Source of the DNA: JAAFHZ01 sp964247085
Lineage (GTDB): Bacteria > Cyanobacteriota > Cyanobacteriia > Cyanobacteriales > Chamaesiphonaceae
DNA length: 64,000 bases
Assembly: GCA_964247085.1 (NCBI GenBank)
Contig: CAXTSX010000001.1
Coordinates: forward strand, 1-64,000
Reading direction: 5' to 3'
The notes under the pieces are model-generated. The model did not search any database, was not told the origin of the DNA, and saw only the letters and a list, made by a program, of their open reading frames with translations. Shown one piece after another: positions 43,195-52,040 of this stretch; the first letter of the stretch is position 1; every line of letters begins with the position of its first letter. Both the position numbers and the translations under genes were made by a program.

Positions 43195-43824
43195 CTAGAA
43201 ATCATATGGAGAGCTAGTCTGGAGCACAAACTGTTGCATCATTTTGATTTCTTCTGGAATGATGGTATGTCCCATTTCTAGTTCATGATACTGAACCACT
43301 GCACCCCAGTTGAGTAACTGCTGGCGGGTCTGCCAAGCGGCCTCGATCGGTACCACTTCATCTTGACGGCCATGCCAAATTGCGATGGGTGGGCAGGTCT
43401 TTGGCGCTGTTAAATCGGTGTGTAAATAGCCACTCAAAACCATGATGCCAGCCACTGGCAAGGTCAGACCAACTTCTAAGGCCATGGCACCGCCTTGCGA
43501 AAACCCCGCAATCCAGGTGCGATCGAGAGCAACACCAGTAGTTCCTGGTAGTGTTTGGAGCCAATCTTGGAGAGTTTGACAGCTAGTAACCAGTTCTTGC
43601 TGACTATGAGCGGTTAGCTGGCCAGCACCAGTGAAAGAATACCAAGCTCTACCAGTTTCGGTATACTGATGCTCGAAAAGACCATTGGGCAGTAAAAACT
43701 GATAGTTAGGAAGTTGCAAATAGGGCAATAACCCTACCAAATCATCGTTATTGGCACCCCAACCATGCATCAAAACAATATTGCCCTGGGGTACTCCAGT
43801 TGCTGGCACTGTGGTCACATCCAT
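43195..43824 (-). CDS. alpha/beta-hydrolase, carboxylesterase-like
   Basis: A 209-residue phospholipase/carboxylesterase-family protein. Motifs: VLMHGWGANNDDLVGLLPYL, nucleophile GFSQGGAMALEVG, PPIAIWHGRQDEVVP with the catalytic aspartate, and EMGHTI with the histidine. The length and layout match dienelactone-hydrolase/YpfH-type esterases. No signal peptide. It is divergent from the heme oxygenase gene with about 100 bases between them. Substrate unknown. Confidence 0.85.
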   Translation of the reverse strand: MDVTTVPATGVPQGNIVLMHGWGANNDDLVGLLPYLQLPNYQFLLPNGLFEHQYTETGRAWYSFTGAGQLTAHSQQELVTSCQTLQDWLQTLPGTTGVALDRTWIAGFSQGGAMALEVGLTLPVAGIMVLSGYLHTDLTAPKTCPPIAIWHGRQDEVVPIEAAWQTRQQLLNWGAVVQYHELEMGHTIIPEEIKMMQQFVLQTSSPYDF

Positions 43825-43925
43825 AATCCAAACACCGGGAATTTTTAAAAAAACTTAATGAAAACCGTTAGTAAATCATCTTAAGCTAAAACATAATGCG
43901 GATATTACATACGGAAATTTTTAAT

Positions 43926-44642
43926 ATGAGTTCTAACTTAGCAGCCAAACTGAGAGAAGGTACCAAGAAATCCCATAGTATGGCGGAGAGTACTGGTTTT
44001 ATTTCCTGTTTCTTAAAAGGCACTGTCGAAAAAAATTCTTATCGCAAGCTGGTATCTAATCTCTATTTTGTCTACACGGCTATGGAAGAAGAGATGCATA
44101 AGCACCAAGACCACCCAGTTTTATCCAAATTATTTTTTCCAGAGCTCGATCGTAAGCATAGTCTAGAAAGCGATTTGAGTTACTATTTTGGCCCTAATTG
44201 GAAAGATCAAGTAGCTCCTTCCGCCGCTACCAAAGAGTATGTAGCTCGGATTCACCAAATCGCCGCAGCTGACCCAGAATTATTGGTAGCACATCTTTAT
44301 ACCCGTTATATTGGCGATCTCTCTGGTGGTCAAATATTGAAAAAAATCGCCCAAAATGCGATGAATCTCAGTGATGGCGAAGGAACTGCCTTCTACGAAT
44401 TCGACCAAATTCCTGATGAAAAAGTTTTTAAAACCAACTACCGTCAAGCGATGGATAGCTTGCCCATTGATGAAGCTAAAGCTGATTTAATTGTGGATGA
44501 AGCCAATGATGCCTTTGGTAAAAACATGATTATGTTTAAGGAATTGGAAGGCAACCTGATCAAGGCGATCGGTATTCAGGTCTTTAATATGCTAACTCGC
44601 AAACGCAATCGGGGCAGCAATGAGCTGGCTACGGCAGAGTAA
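43926..44642 (+). CDS. ho1: biliverdin-producing heme oxygenase
   Basis: A 238-residue ferredoxin-dependent heme oxygenase that opens heme to biliverdin, Fe2+ and CO, feeding phycobilin synthesis. The proximal heme ligand H17 lies in TKKSHSMAES, and the distal helix is DLSGGQILKKIAQNAM. I use the ATG that aligns with family proteins (MSSNLAAKLREGT); an upstream in-frame ATG adds ten unrelated residues. A strong intrinsic terminator follows. The sequence ends KRNRGSNELATAE. HO1 (constitutive) rather than HO2 is inferred from general similarity only. Confidence 0.94.
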   Translation: MSSNLAAKLREGTKKSHSMAESTGFISCFLKGTVEKNSYRKLVSNLYFVYTAMEEEMHKHQDHPVLSKLFFPELDRKHSLESDLSYYFGPNWKDQVAPSAATKEYVARIHQIAAADPELLVAHLYTRYIGDLSGGQILKKIAQNAMNLSDGEGTAFYEFDQIPDEKVFKTNYRQAMDSLPIDEAKADLIVDEANDAFGKNMIMFKELEGNLIKAIGIQVFNMLTRKRNRGSNELATAE

Positions 44643-44675
44643 ACTCAAAAATTAATTATTTTCCACTTTTTTCCA

Positions 44676-44716
44676 AAAAAATCGCGGCTGATCTTTGATC
44701 AGCCGCGATTTTTTTG
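44676..44716 (+). terminator. strong intrinsic terminator after ho1
   Basis: A perfect 19-bp stem (AAAAAAATCGCGGCTGATC paired with its complement), a three-base TTT loop and a T run on the 3' arm. It begins 34 bases after the heme oxygenase stop. Confidence 0.93.
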
Positions 44717-44723
44717 GTTAATA

Positions 44724-44773
44724 ATTGCATAGCACGAAATGTATAGTGGGCTACATTTCGTGCTATGCAATTC
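44724..44773. repeat. large perfect palindrome (21-bp arms)
   Basis: Arms at 44724-44744 and 44753-44773 are exact reverse complements around the loop TAGTGGGC; the core arm word is GCATAGCACGAAATGTA. It begins seven bases after the ho1 terminator. It has no T run, so it is not a second classical terminator; a mobile palindromic repeat, RNA-processing hairpin or protein-binding site are options. Confidence 0.75.
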
Positions 44774-45107
44774 ACTCTGGCGTTTTGTTTTGTTGCCCAA
44801 AACCTGACAGTGAGCAAGAACTATCCCATTTACTGTTGATTGATCGGTGCTACTAAATTTCTTGGCAGCTCATTTTAGTGTTAGTTACGATTTTTTGGGG
44901 GGAAGTCTAAGGGTTATAGATGTGACCAATTCAAAAAAACTTTCATCCAGTCATTGCTTTGACTGGTCAAAATTGTTATCGCATCAAACTGCAATATTTC
45001 AAATGAAGTATTTCTACGACAAAAAAAATGGCCGGATTCAAAATTGTAATCAGGAATTACATAGTAGGCCGTGTTTCGTGCCGTTTGATCAATTCATACC
45101 CTCTTGC

Positions 45108-45710
45108 ATGTCTTATTTTACTAAAACATTACAACGACTGGGAATTATCACACTTATTACCCTGACCCCCGCTCTCAGTGCTTGGCAGGCACCTCTACCT
45201 GCTTCTTCTGGTAAGATAATCACAGCCCGATCGCTTGCTTCGGCAGAAACACAACAGCGAAAAATTGCCACTAATGTCTATGATGTATCAACGAGCGCTG
45301 GTATTAAGCAAATGGTCAATGCCCACAACAGCTGGCGGAAGGCCACTGGCGTAGCACCACTATCCTGGTCGCCCAAACTAGCAGCCTTTGCCCAGGATTG
45401 GGCGAACACCTTAGTCGCCAGGAATGAATTCAAGCATCGTACTAATAACAACTATGGTGAAAACTTAGCCGCTGCTCAAGGGAAAAATTTTAGCCCAAAA
45501 AGTGTGGTTGAATATTGGGGCGAAGAAGTCCGAGACTATAACTACCAAACAAATAGCTGCAAGCCTGGAGAAATGTGTGGTCATTACACTCAGTTGGTTT
45601 GGCATAAAACAAAAGAGGTTGGTTGTGCCAAAGCCGCATCCGGAAATAAGGAAGTTTGGGTATGCAACTACAATCCACCGGGTAACTATGTAGGGCAAAA
45701 GCCCTACTAA
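45108..45710 (+). CDS. secreted CAP-domain (SCP/PR-1-like) protein
   Basis: A 200-residue exported protein. The start gives a signal peptide MSYFTKTLQRLGIITLITLT with cleavage near ALSA. The CAP domain covers about 65-200: MVNAHNSWRKATGVAPLSWS, the GENLA turn, HYTQLVWHKTKEVGC with the CAP metal-site histidine and glutamate, and VCNYNPPGNYVGQKPY at the C-terminus. Four cysteines (SCKPGEMCG, GCAKA, VCNY) should form disulfides, as in eukaryotic PR-1-like members. CAP proteins are extracellular; function in bacteria is unclear. The frame is open 87 codons further upstream, but the family match and signal peptide argue for this ATG. Confidence 0.88.
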   Translation: MSYFTKTLQRLGIITLITLTPALSAWQAPLPASSGKIITARSLASAETQQRKIATNVYDVSTSAGIKQMVNAHNSWRKATGVAPLSWSPKLAAFAQDWANTLVARNEFKHRTNNNYGENLAAAQGKNFSPKSVVEYWGEEVRDYNYQTNSCKPGEMCGHYTQLVWHKTKEVGCAKAASGNKEVWVCNYNPPGNYVGQKPY

Positions 45711-46197
45711 TTGTCTCTGTTCACTTAGTCTACGGGAGCTAAAAAATACCCTGACATTTTCAGCGGCTGTAGTGCCCATTAAACATACAGTTAGCATTAA
45801 TATGCTGCTAATGAGCATCCTGCTGCACATTGTTATTACTAGGTTAAGTAATTGAATTGGGTAGGACAACAATCTTGATAAATTGGATGTATTTGGAATT
45901 AATTGCTTGATGGCTAAGATATTATTTCGTTGAATAAATATGAAAAGTTTGTTAAGTTGTATCGAGTAAGCGCGTCTTGATAATCTCGAACACACAGAAA
46001 TCATGATGAAGCCTTTGCCAGTCAAAGCTTTTATGTTTTTACACTTGACTTTCTTGTAGAAACTAAGGGTATATGGCTAGCCAGTGCCTCACAATACTGG
46101 GAAAAACAATTTTAGCCTAAGTTGTTTATTTTTCGTGTCCTGCTATCTAGTACCGCTTATCTTAAAGGAATCTATCTACCAACAATAAAAGAATTTT
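45711..46197. other. leader/promoter region of the MAA operon
   Basis: About 487 AT-rich bases without a supported gene. It must carry the promoter of the mys operon; the best candidate is at 46045-46075. No terminator for the CAP gene with a clear stem was seen. Confidence 0.5.
46045..46075 (+). promoter_or_regulatory. possible sigma-70-type promoter of mysA
   Basis: TTGACT (46045-46050) followed after 19 bases by TATATG (46070-46075); it lies about 120 bases before the mysA ATG. Spacing is slightly long, so this is only a candidate. Confidence 0.3.
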
Positions 46198-47436
46198 ATG
46201 AGCGGCATTCAAGCAAATTTTACATCCACAGATCGAGCCTTCCATGTTGAAGGATATGAAAAGATTGATTTTAGCTTGCTATACGTAGACGGAGCTTTCA
46301 AAATTGGAAATCCTGAAATTGCGGAGAGCTATCTTCCATTTGGCCGCTGTTTAATGGTAATAGATAAAGCAGTCTATAGCTTGTATGGCAGTCAAATACA
46401 GGAATATTTTAAAAACTACAATATTGACCTTACAGTTTTTCCAGTTGCGATTAAAGAAATTGATAAAACGCTGAAAACTGCAGAAAGTATCATTGACGCT
46501 TTTGTAGACTTTGGACTCGTTCGCAAAGAGCCTGTTCTGGTTGTTGGTGGTGGGTTAACTACTGATGTTGCAGGGTTTGCTTGTTCCTCTTATCGCCGTC
46601 GTACTAACTATATCCGGGTGCCAACAACCTTAATTGGGTTGATTGATGCCAGTGTGGCGATTAAAGTGGCTGTCAATCATGGCAAGCTCAAGAATCGCTT
46701 AGGTGCTTACCATGCTTCGCAAAAAGTAATTCTGGATTTTTCCTTTCTACGATCTTTGCCGATCGATCAGATACGGAACGGAATGGCCGAATTAATTAAA
46801 ATCGCCGTAGTCGGTAACAAAGAAATATTTGAATTGTTGGAAAAATACGGCGAAGATTTACTTCACAGTCATTTTGGTTATTCAAATGGCACGCCACAAC
46901 TGCGAGAAGTAGCCCATAAACTCACCTACAGCGCGATTCAATCGATGCTAGCATTGGAAGTCCCCAACCTGCACGAGCTAGATTTAGATCGGGTAATTGC
47001 CTATGGTCATACTTGGAGCCCTACGCTAGAGCTATCACCAGAAATCCCCATGTTTCACGGCCATAGTGTCAGTATCGATATGGCTTTCTCTGCCACTATT
47101 GCCGAACAACGGGGCTATATCTCGATTCGTGAACGCGATCGCATCATTGGCCTGATGAGTCGTCTCGGACTGGCGATCGATAGTTCTCATCTCACGCCTG
47201 AGCTACTCTGGAAGGCGACTACCTCCATCAGTCGCACTCGTGATGGTATGCAACGAGCCGCTGCCCCTTGTCCGATCGGTGACTGTTTTTTCATGAACGA
47301 CTTGACCCGCACAGAACTAGACCAAGTCCTCGCCGTGCATCGTGAAATCTGTCAAAATTACCCCCGTAGTGGTGATGGTCAAGACATGTACACCCCATCA
47401 AACTCAGCTATAAATTCTACCGCAGCGAGGGTATGA
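46198..47436 (+). CDS. mysA: 2-demethyl-4-deoxygadusol synthase (MysA)
   Basis: A 412-residue sugar-phosphate cyclase of the dehydroquinate-synthase superfamily, first enzyme of MAA synthesis: it converts sedoheptulose 7-phosphate to 2-demethyl-4-deoxygadusol with NAD and Zn. Visible blocks: VLVVGGGLTTDVAGFACSSY (NAD/substrate region), RVPTTLIGLIDASVAIKVAV, KNRLGAYHASQKVILD and AELIKIAVVGNKEIF, and the zinc histidines in VIAYGHTWSPTLE and FHGHSVSIDM. Family proteins are about 410 residues. The stop overlaps the mysB start by four bases (ATGA). No strong ribosome-binding site; AAAGGAA lies far upstream. Confidence 0.93.
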   Translation: MSGIQANFTSTDRAFHVEGYEKIDFSLLYVDGAFKIGNPEIAESYLPFGRCLMVIDKAVYSLYGSQIQEYFKNYNIDLTVFPVAIKEIDKTLKTAESIIDAFVDFGLVRKEPVLVVGGGLTTDVAGFACSSYRRRTNYIRVPTTLIGLIDASVAIKVAVNHGKLKNRLGAYHASQKVILDFSFLRSLPIDQIRNGMAELIKIAVVGNKEIFELLEKYGEDLLHSHFGYSNGTPQLREVAHKLTYSAIQSMLALEVPNLHELDLDRVIAYGHTWSPTLELSPEIPMFHGHSVSIDMAFSATIAEQRGYISIRERDRIIGLMSRLGLAIDSSHLTPELLWKATTSISRTRDGMQRAAAPCPIGDCFFMNDLTRTELDQVLAVHREICQNYPRSGDGQDMYTPSNSAINSTAARV

Positions 47437-48242
47437 GCATGAGACCGGTAACCCCCGTAGGGATTTTAGCGGCCAAGCTGGAAAGTTTGGTGCAGCAGCT
47501 GGAGGCCACTAATACTCCTAATGCAACTTTCCAAGCCGAGTTACAGCAAGCTTACGAGCTAGCTAATGGTCTTGACCCTTATCTGGACTTTTGTACTACT
47601 CCGGAATCTCCAGCTCTAGCTGCTTTAGTAAAACGTACTCAAGCAGAGGATTGGAGTAAGCGTTTTTCGGATGGTGAAACAGTGCGACAGCTAGAGAAAG
47701 AAATGCTCTCTGGCCATGTTGAAGGACAGTTTCTAAAATTTATTGTCCACTTAACTACAGCGCGACGAGTACTAGAAATTGGGATGTTTACTGGTTACTC
47801 CGCTCTGGCGATGGCTGAGGCTTTACCAGAGGATGGAGAAGTAGTGGCCTGTGAAGTGGATGCTTACGTGGCAGAGTTTGCACAACAGTGCTTTGAGCAG
47901 TCTAGTACTGGTAAAAAAATCTCAGTGCGGGTAGCTCCCGCGCTAGTAACTCTTCAGCAGTTGGCAGCAGCAGGAGAGGTGTTCGACCTAGTATTTATTG
48001 ATGCTGATAAAGCTGGATATGCAGAGTATTTCGAGCTACTACTTACTACCCAGTTGTTGGCTCCCAATGGTCTGATCTGTGCCGACAATACGCTGATGCA
48101 AGGACAGCCTTATCGATCAGATGTCCCTACGGCCAATGGCGTTGCGATCGCCAAATTCAATCAGTTATTGATTGATGACCCGCGCGTGGAGCAAGTTTTG
48201 CTGCCACTAAGAGATGGAATCACCCTAATTCGACGTGTTTAG
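47433..48242 (+). CDS. mysB: O-methyltransferase MysB
   Basis: A 269-residue class I SAM-dependent O-methyltransferase (caffeoyl-CoA-OMT-like) that makes 4-deoxygadusol from the MysA product. Motifs: RVLEIGMFTGYSALAMAEAL (SAM loop), VVACEVDAYVAEFA, FDLVFIDADKAGYAEYFELL (metal-binding DAD/K region) and GLICADNTLMQGQ. Start overlaps the mysA stop and the end overlaps mysC by eight bases, so translation is coupled. Assignment is supported by family and by operon position. Confidence 0.93.
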   Translation: MSMRPVTPVGILAAKLESLVQQLEATNTPNATFQAELQQAYELANGLDPYLDFCTTPESPALAALVKRTQAEDWSKRFSDGETVRQLEKEMLSGHVEGQFLKFIVHLTTARRVLEIGMFTGYSALAMAEALPEDGEVVACEVDAYVAEFAQQCFEQSSTGKKISVRVAPALVTLQQLAAAGEVFDLVFIDADKAGYAEYFELLLTTQLLAPNGLICADNTLMQGQPYRSDVPTANGVAIAKFNQLLIDDPRVEQVLLPLRDGITLIRRV

Positions 48243-49578
48243 CAACAAACTTTTAACCATTATTAAAACAATAGCAACCCTCCTGTTGCTATTGCTAGTA
48301 TTACCATTGAACTTATGCTTAACGGCGATCGCACTGTTGAGATATCTAGTAACTAAACCATTTCATTCTCAAAGCATTGCTACTAATCCTAAAAATATTT
48401 TGATTAGTGGCGGCAAAATGACTAAAGCTCTGCAGTTAGCTAGGTCATTTCATCGCTCTGGGCATCGAGTGATATTGATTGAAACTCATAAATATTGGCT
48501 GACTGGTCATCGTTATTCTTGGGCAGTTGATCGTTTTTACACTGTGCCCAACCCAGAATCCCCAGAATATCCATCAGCTTTGTTATCGATCGTCCAAGCC
48601 GAAAACATTGATATGTATGTGCCAGTTTGCAGTCCGATCGCCAGTTACTACGACGCTGAAGTCCAAAAAATTCTCGCTCCTCACTGCACTGTGATGCATG
48701 TTGACGTAGAAACAATGCAATGTTTGGATGATAAATATCAGTTTGCTACCGCTGCTCAGCATTTGGGATTACCTGTCCCCAAATCCTATTGCATCACAGA
48801 TCCGCAACAGGTGATTGATTTTGATTTTACTGATGCTCAACGAGCATACATTATTAAAAGTATTTCCTACGATTCGATTCGGCGACTAGATTTAACAAAG
48901 TTACCCTGTGATACTCCTGCTGCTACAGCTAGTTTTGTACAGTCACTACCGATTTCAGCAACCAGACCTTGGATTATGCAAGAGTATATTCCAGGGCAAG
49001 AATACTGCACCCACAGTACTGTTCGCAATGGCCATTTGCAATTGCACTGTTGCTGTGAGTCATCGGCTTTTCAGGTCAACTATGAACAGATCGATCGGGT
49101 AGACATCAAAAACTGGATTAAGCAATTCGCCAGTAGTTTGAAGCTCACTGGTCAAGTCTCTTTCGATTTTATTCAGGCCACCGATGATGGAAAAATCTAT
49201 GCGATCGAATGCAATCCCCGCACCCATTCAGCGATCACTATGTTCTATAATCACCCGGATGTAGCTGCAGCCTACTTAGAAACCGAACCATTGGCACAGA
49301 CAGTGCAGCCCTTAGCAACGAGTCGTCCAACCTACTGGATCTATCATGAAGTCTGGCGATTGGTAACCCACCTACTCTCCCCCCAGTTCGTTTGGCAACG
49401 TTACCAAATTATTATTCAAGGCCAAGAAGCTATCTTTGATTGGGACGATCCACTACCCTTTTTGATGGTACATCACTGGCAAATTCCATTATTGCTATGG
49501 GGAAATCTACTTCAACCGAAAGAATGGCTCCGGATTGATTTTAATATTGGCAAGCTAGTTGAAGTAGGTGGAGATTAA
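48235..49578 (+). CDS. mysC: ATP-grasp ligase MysC
   Basis: A 447-residue ATP-grasp enzyme that attaches glycine to 4-deoxygadusol, giving mycosporine-glycine. An N-terminal hydrophobic stretch (about residues 12-37, TIATLLLLLLVLPLNLCLTA) looks like a membrane anchor, common in MysC. Then NILISGGKMTKALQLARSFH, the ATP-grasp body (SYCITDP, YIIKSIS, WIMQEYIPGQEYC) and metal-binding IYAIECNPRTHSAI. The GTG start lies within the last codons of mysB. Confidence 0.92.
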   Translation: MFSNKLLTIIKTIATLLLLLLVLPLNLCLTAIALLRYLVTKPFHSQSIATNPKNILISGGKMTKALQLARSFHRSGHRVILIETHKYWLTGHRYSWAVDRFYTVPNPESPEYPSALLSIVQAENIDMYVPVCSPIASYYDAEVQKILAPHCTVMHVDVETMQCLDDKYQFATAAQHLGLPVPKSYCITDPQQVIDFDFTDAQRAYIIKSISYDSIRRLDLTKLPCDTPAATASFVQSLPISATRPWIMQEYIPGQEYCTHSTVRNGHLQLHCCCESSAFQVNYEQIDRVDIKNWIKQFASSLKLTGQVSFDFIQATDDGKIYAIECNPRTHSAITMFYNHPDVAAAYLETEPLAQTVQPLATSRPTYWIYHEVWRLVTHLLSPQFVWQRYQIIIQGQEAIFDWDDPLPFLMVHHWQIPLLLWGNLLQPKEWLRIDFNIGKLVEVGGD

Positions 49579-49580
49579 TA

Positions 49581-50615
49581 ATGAAGATATTACAGGTTTT
49601 GCATCTGGTCGGATCAGCCGTTAGTGATTTCTACTGTGACTTATCGCGCCTCTATGCCCAAAATTGTCTGGAACATACGGCTGATCCTACCCGTTATGAA
49701 TTCCATATTGTCTATATTTCACCCGTAGGTGCAGAGTGTCAGTGGCGCTTCCCTAGTTCTCTAAGTGCTGAAGCAATTGCTGCTGCCCCACCGTTAACTT
49801 TAGCCGCAGCTTTGCTCAAAATATCAGAGCTACAAATTGATGTTATGGTACCTCAGATGTTTTGCATCCCAGGCATGACTCAGTATCGCTCCTTATTCGA
49901 TTTGTTAGGTATTCCTTATCTTGGAAATACTGCTGATCTAATGGCTTTGGTAGCTGATAAAGTTAAAACCAAAGCGATTGTCGCTGCGGCTGGTGTTGCG
50001 GTCCCAGCAGGGGAAATACTGACGGCTGGTCATCGTCCCTCCATCGGCTTCCCTCTAGTTATGAAGCCAATGAATACGGATAATTCCTTGGGCGTGACCT
50101 TCGTGAAGGATGCTGCTAACTATGATATGGCTTTAGAGACTGCCTTGACCCACGGCGATCAAGTGTTAGTAGAAACTTTTGTGGAGCTGGGTCGAGAAGT
50201 TCGCTGTGGGATAATCGTTCAGGCTGGTGAGCTAATCTGCTTGCCATTAGAAGAATATGCTTTAAATCCTGATATTAGACCGATTCGGAGTTATGACGAC
50301 AAGCTGAAACAAAATAGTGATAATAAACTAGATTTTGCGGCCAAGGGTAGTGAAAAGTCGTGGATAGTAGATCCTAGCGACCCGTTGACCACTAGAGTGT
50401 GGGCAATCGCTAAAAAGTGTCATCTGGCCTTAGGCTGCCGCCACTACAGTTTATTTGATTTTCGGATTGACCCTGATGGACAGCCTTGGTTTCTGGAGGC
50501 CGGTTTGTATTGTTCTTTTGCTGAAACAAGTGTTTTGTCGGCCATGGCTAAGGCTGCCGGTATTCCTTTAGATAAATTTTTCCAAAGCATGTTGCAAGAA
50601 AGTGGCCTAGCCTAG
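49581..50615 (+). CDS. mysD: D-Ala-D-Ala-ligase-like MAA ligase MysD
   Basis: A 344-residue ATP-grasp enzyme that condenses an amino acid (serine, threonine, glycine or others) onto mycosporine-glycine, forming an imine MAA such as shinorine or porphyra-334. Features: QVLHLVGSAVSDFYCDLSRL, IPYLGNTADLMALVADKVKT, IGFPLVMKPMNTDNSLGVTF, VLVETFVELGREVRCGIIVQ and FRIDPDGQPWFLEAG. It starts two bases after the mysC stop. D-Ala-D-Ala ligase itself (Ddl) is excluded by the operon context and by the MAA-type N-terminus. Confidence 0.9.
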   Translation: MKILQVLHLVGSAVSDFYCDLSRLYAQNCLEHTADPTRYEFHIVYISPVGAECQWRFPSSLSAEAIAAAPPLTLAAALLKISELQIDVMVPQMFCIPGMTQYRSLFDLLGIPYLGNTADLMALVADKVKTKAIVAAAGVAVPAGEILTAGHRPSIGFPLVMKPMNTDNSLGVTFVKDAANYDMALETALTHGDQVLVETFVELGREVRCGIIVQAGELICLPLEEYALNPDIRPIRSYDDKLKQNSDNKLDFAAKGSEKSWIVDPSDPLTTRVWAIAKKCHLALGCRHYSLFDFRIDPDGQPWFLEAGLYCSFAETSVLSAMAKAAGIPLDKFFQSMLQESGLA

Positions 50616-50638
50616 TTTTTGGTTGGTATTATAGTTGC

Positions 50639-51286
50639 TCAAGAGCCAGATACCCGGCATTGGGAGAGAATATAGCGCAGCCTGTCGTAATCTTCTCGTA
50701 AAATTAAACTGAGATTGCGCCCGGCACTCACTAGCCAAGCGCGATCGAAATTACGGATTCGGTAAATTCCACGCATGGTCGCGGCGGTCAATGCTTCTGG
50801 TGGTGCCCCAGTAACCTGCAACAATGGTCTTAAAAAGTCTAATTCCTCACTGAAGGCCATGATTTCAGCTGGGGAACAAGCATGGACTGATTGGTGAATT
50901 TGGGGCGGACGCGGCGGTAGATACTGATAATAACGGCCTTGAGAATCAGCAAAACCAACAATGATGGCTCTAAACTCTGTTTTGAGCATGGCGAAGATTT
51001 GGGGCTGCTCGGTACGCAGTTCGGTGAGGGATAGTCCTAAGGCGCGGGCGCGATGGACCGAATCGATCGGAGCCGTCGTCGCTGAGTAAACCACCGCAAA
51101 AATCTGGTTACCAGTTTCTTCATCCTGTGCTTGGACAAAACTACCAAAATCGGGCATCACAGCTAATTTTAATTCGTCAGGAGCCAGACATTGGGCCAGG
51201 AATTCGGTGGTGGTGGTTTCAATTACTTCGGCAATGTGAGCAGAATCTTGAGCACCAGTGGCAAATTGGGGGAGAGGTAAACGCAT
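50639..51286 (-). CDS. HAS-barrel-domain conserved protein
   Basis: A 215-residue cyanobacterial conserved protein. Its middle (FGSFVQAQDEETGNQIFAVV, then YSATT..., then LKTEFRAIIVGF) matches the HAS-barrel domain found in HerA-associated proteins. The C-terminus is helical (YRIRNFDRAWLVSAGRNLSL). No signal or membrane segment. The ATG chosen lies seven bases after the histidine-kinase stop; a TTG two codons earlier is the alternative. Probable co-transcription with murE and the kinase gene. Function unknown. Confidence 0.75.
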   Translation of the reverse strand: MRLPLPQFATGAQDSAHIAEVIETTTTEFLAQCLAPDELKLAVMPDFGSFVQAQDEETGNQIFAVVYSATTAPIDSVHRARALGLSLTELRTEQPQIFAMLKTEFRAIIVGFADSQGRYYQYLPPRPPQIHQSVHACSPAEIMAFSEELDFLRPLLQVTGAPPEALTAATMRGIYRIRNFDRAWLVSAGRNLSLILREDYDRLRYILSQCRVSGS

Positions 51287-51292
51287 AATCAA

Positions 51293-52039
51293 TCAGGCTT
51301 CCGAAATAGCTTTCTTTGATTCTACCGTGGGCAACAACACTCGAAATCTAGAACCAATACCAGTTTGACTGGTGACAGAAATTGAGCCGCCACAGCGGAG
51401 TAAAATATTTTGGACAACGGTTAAACCTAACCCCACGCCGGGCTCGTTGCCGGTGACATGGGCTCCGGGCACTGTGCGCCCCCGATAAAACCGATCGAAA
51501 ATCTTGGGCAGATCGGACATGGGAATACCCACGCCATTATCTCGAAATTCAAGCTGAATATAGTCGCCTTGCACTGAAGCTTGCACGAATACTTGACCAC
51601 CCTTCAGGGTGTATTTAATACTGTTATGCAGTAAATTAATCGTAATTTGCTTCACCCAGTTCTCCTGACAAAGCACTAGGGGCAAATTAGTAGGAATGTT
51701 GTAAGTCAACTGCAAGCCTTTTTCCGCCGCTAGCGGTTGATAAGTGCTGATTACACCCGGTACCAGCTCTCCTAAATTCAGCGGTGCACCCACTTCTTGC
51801 TCGGTTAGTTTTTCTAGATCTAGGAGCTCGATCGCCCCATTAATTAATGAATTTTGCCGATCGCATTCCCGTTTAATCAAATCTACATATTTTTGCCGTT
51901 GTGGTGCTTTTAGACTGGGAGAATCGAGCAAGGTGAGCGCCGTTTTCATGTTAGTGAGGGGGGTGCGCAGCTCTTGCAGGAGATGAATAATTAACTCATC
52001 TTTAAAGTCTGCCAGGTCAGGATTGTCGTTTTTCAACAT
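51293..52039 (-). CDS. small sensor-kinase-like protein with atypical H-box
   Basis: A 248-residue cytoplasmic histidine-kinase core with no sensor domain. The dimerisation helix reads ELIIHLLQELRTPLTNMKTA: where SHELRTPLT is expected, the phospho-accepting histidine is replaced by Q22, with H19 three residues earlier. The HATPase_c domain is intact: N box INLLHNSIKYT, G1 FRDNGVGIP, F box FDRFYRG and G2 GVGLGLTVVQ. It could use H19, act on a partner, or be a pseudokinase. The ATG used lies one base after the murE stop, giving tight coupling; a TTG start would overlap murE by 29 bases. Confidence 0.8.
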   Translation of the reverse strand: MLKNDNPDLADFKDELIIHLLQELRTPLTNMKTALTLLDSPSLKAPQRQKYVDLIKRECDRQNSLINGAIELLDLEKLTEQEVGAPLNLGELVPGVISTYQPLAAEKGLQLTYNIPTNLPLVLCQENWVKQITINLLHNSIKYTLKGGQVFVQASVQGDYIQLEFRDNGVGIPMSDLPKIFDRFYRGRTVPGAHVTGNEPGVGLGLTVVQNILLRCGGSISVTSQTGIGSRFRVLLPTVESKKAISEA

Positions 52040-52040
52040 A

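Larger units (their letters stand above)
44643..45107. other. intergenic region with terminator and palindrome
   Basis: About 465 bases before the CAP-protein start. The first 130 hold the ho1 terminator and the 21-bp palindrome. The rest (to 45107) is in frame with the CAP gene without a stop, but reads as unlikely N-terminal sequence, so I treat it as leader DNA. Confidence 0.5.

Noticed and set aside
44847..45107. N-terminal extension of the CAP protein
   Set aside because: The frame is open but would bury the signal peptide behind 87 residues with no family similarity.
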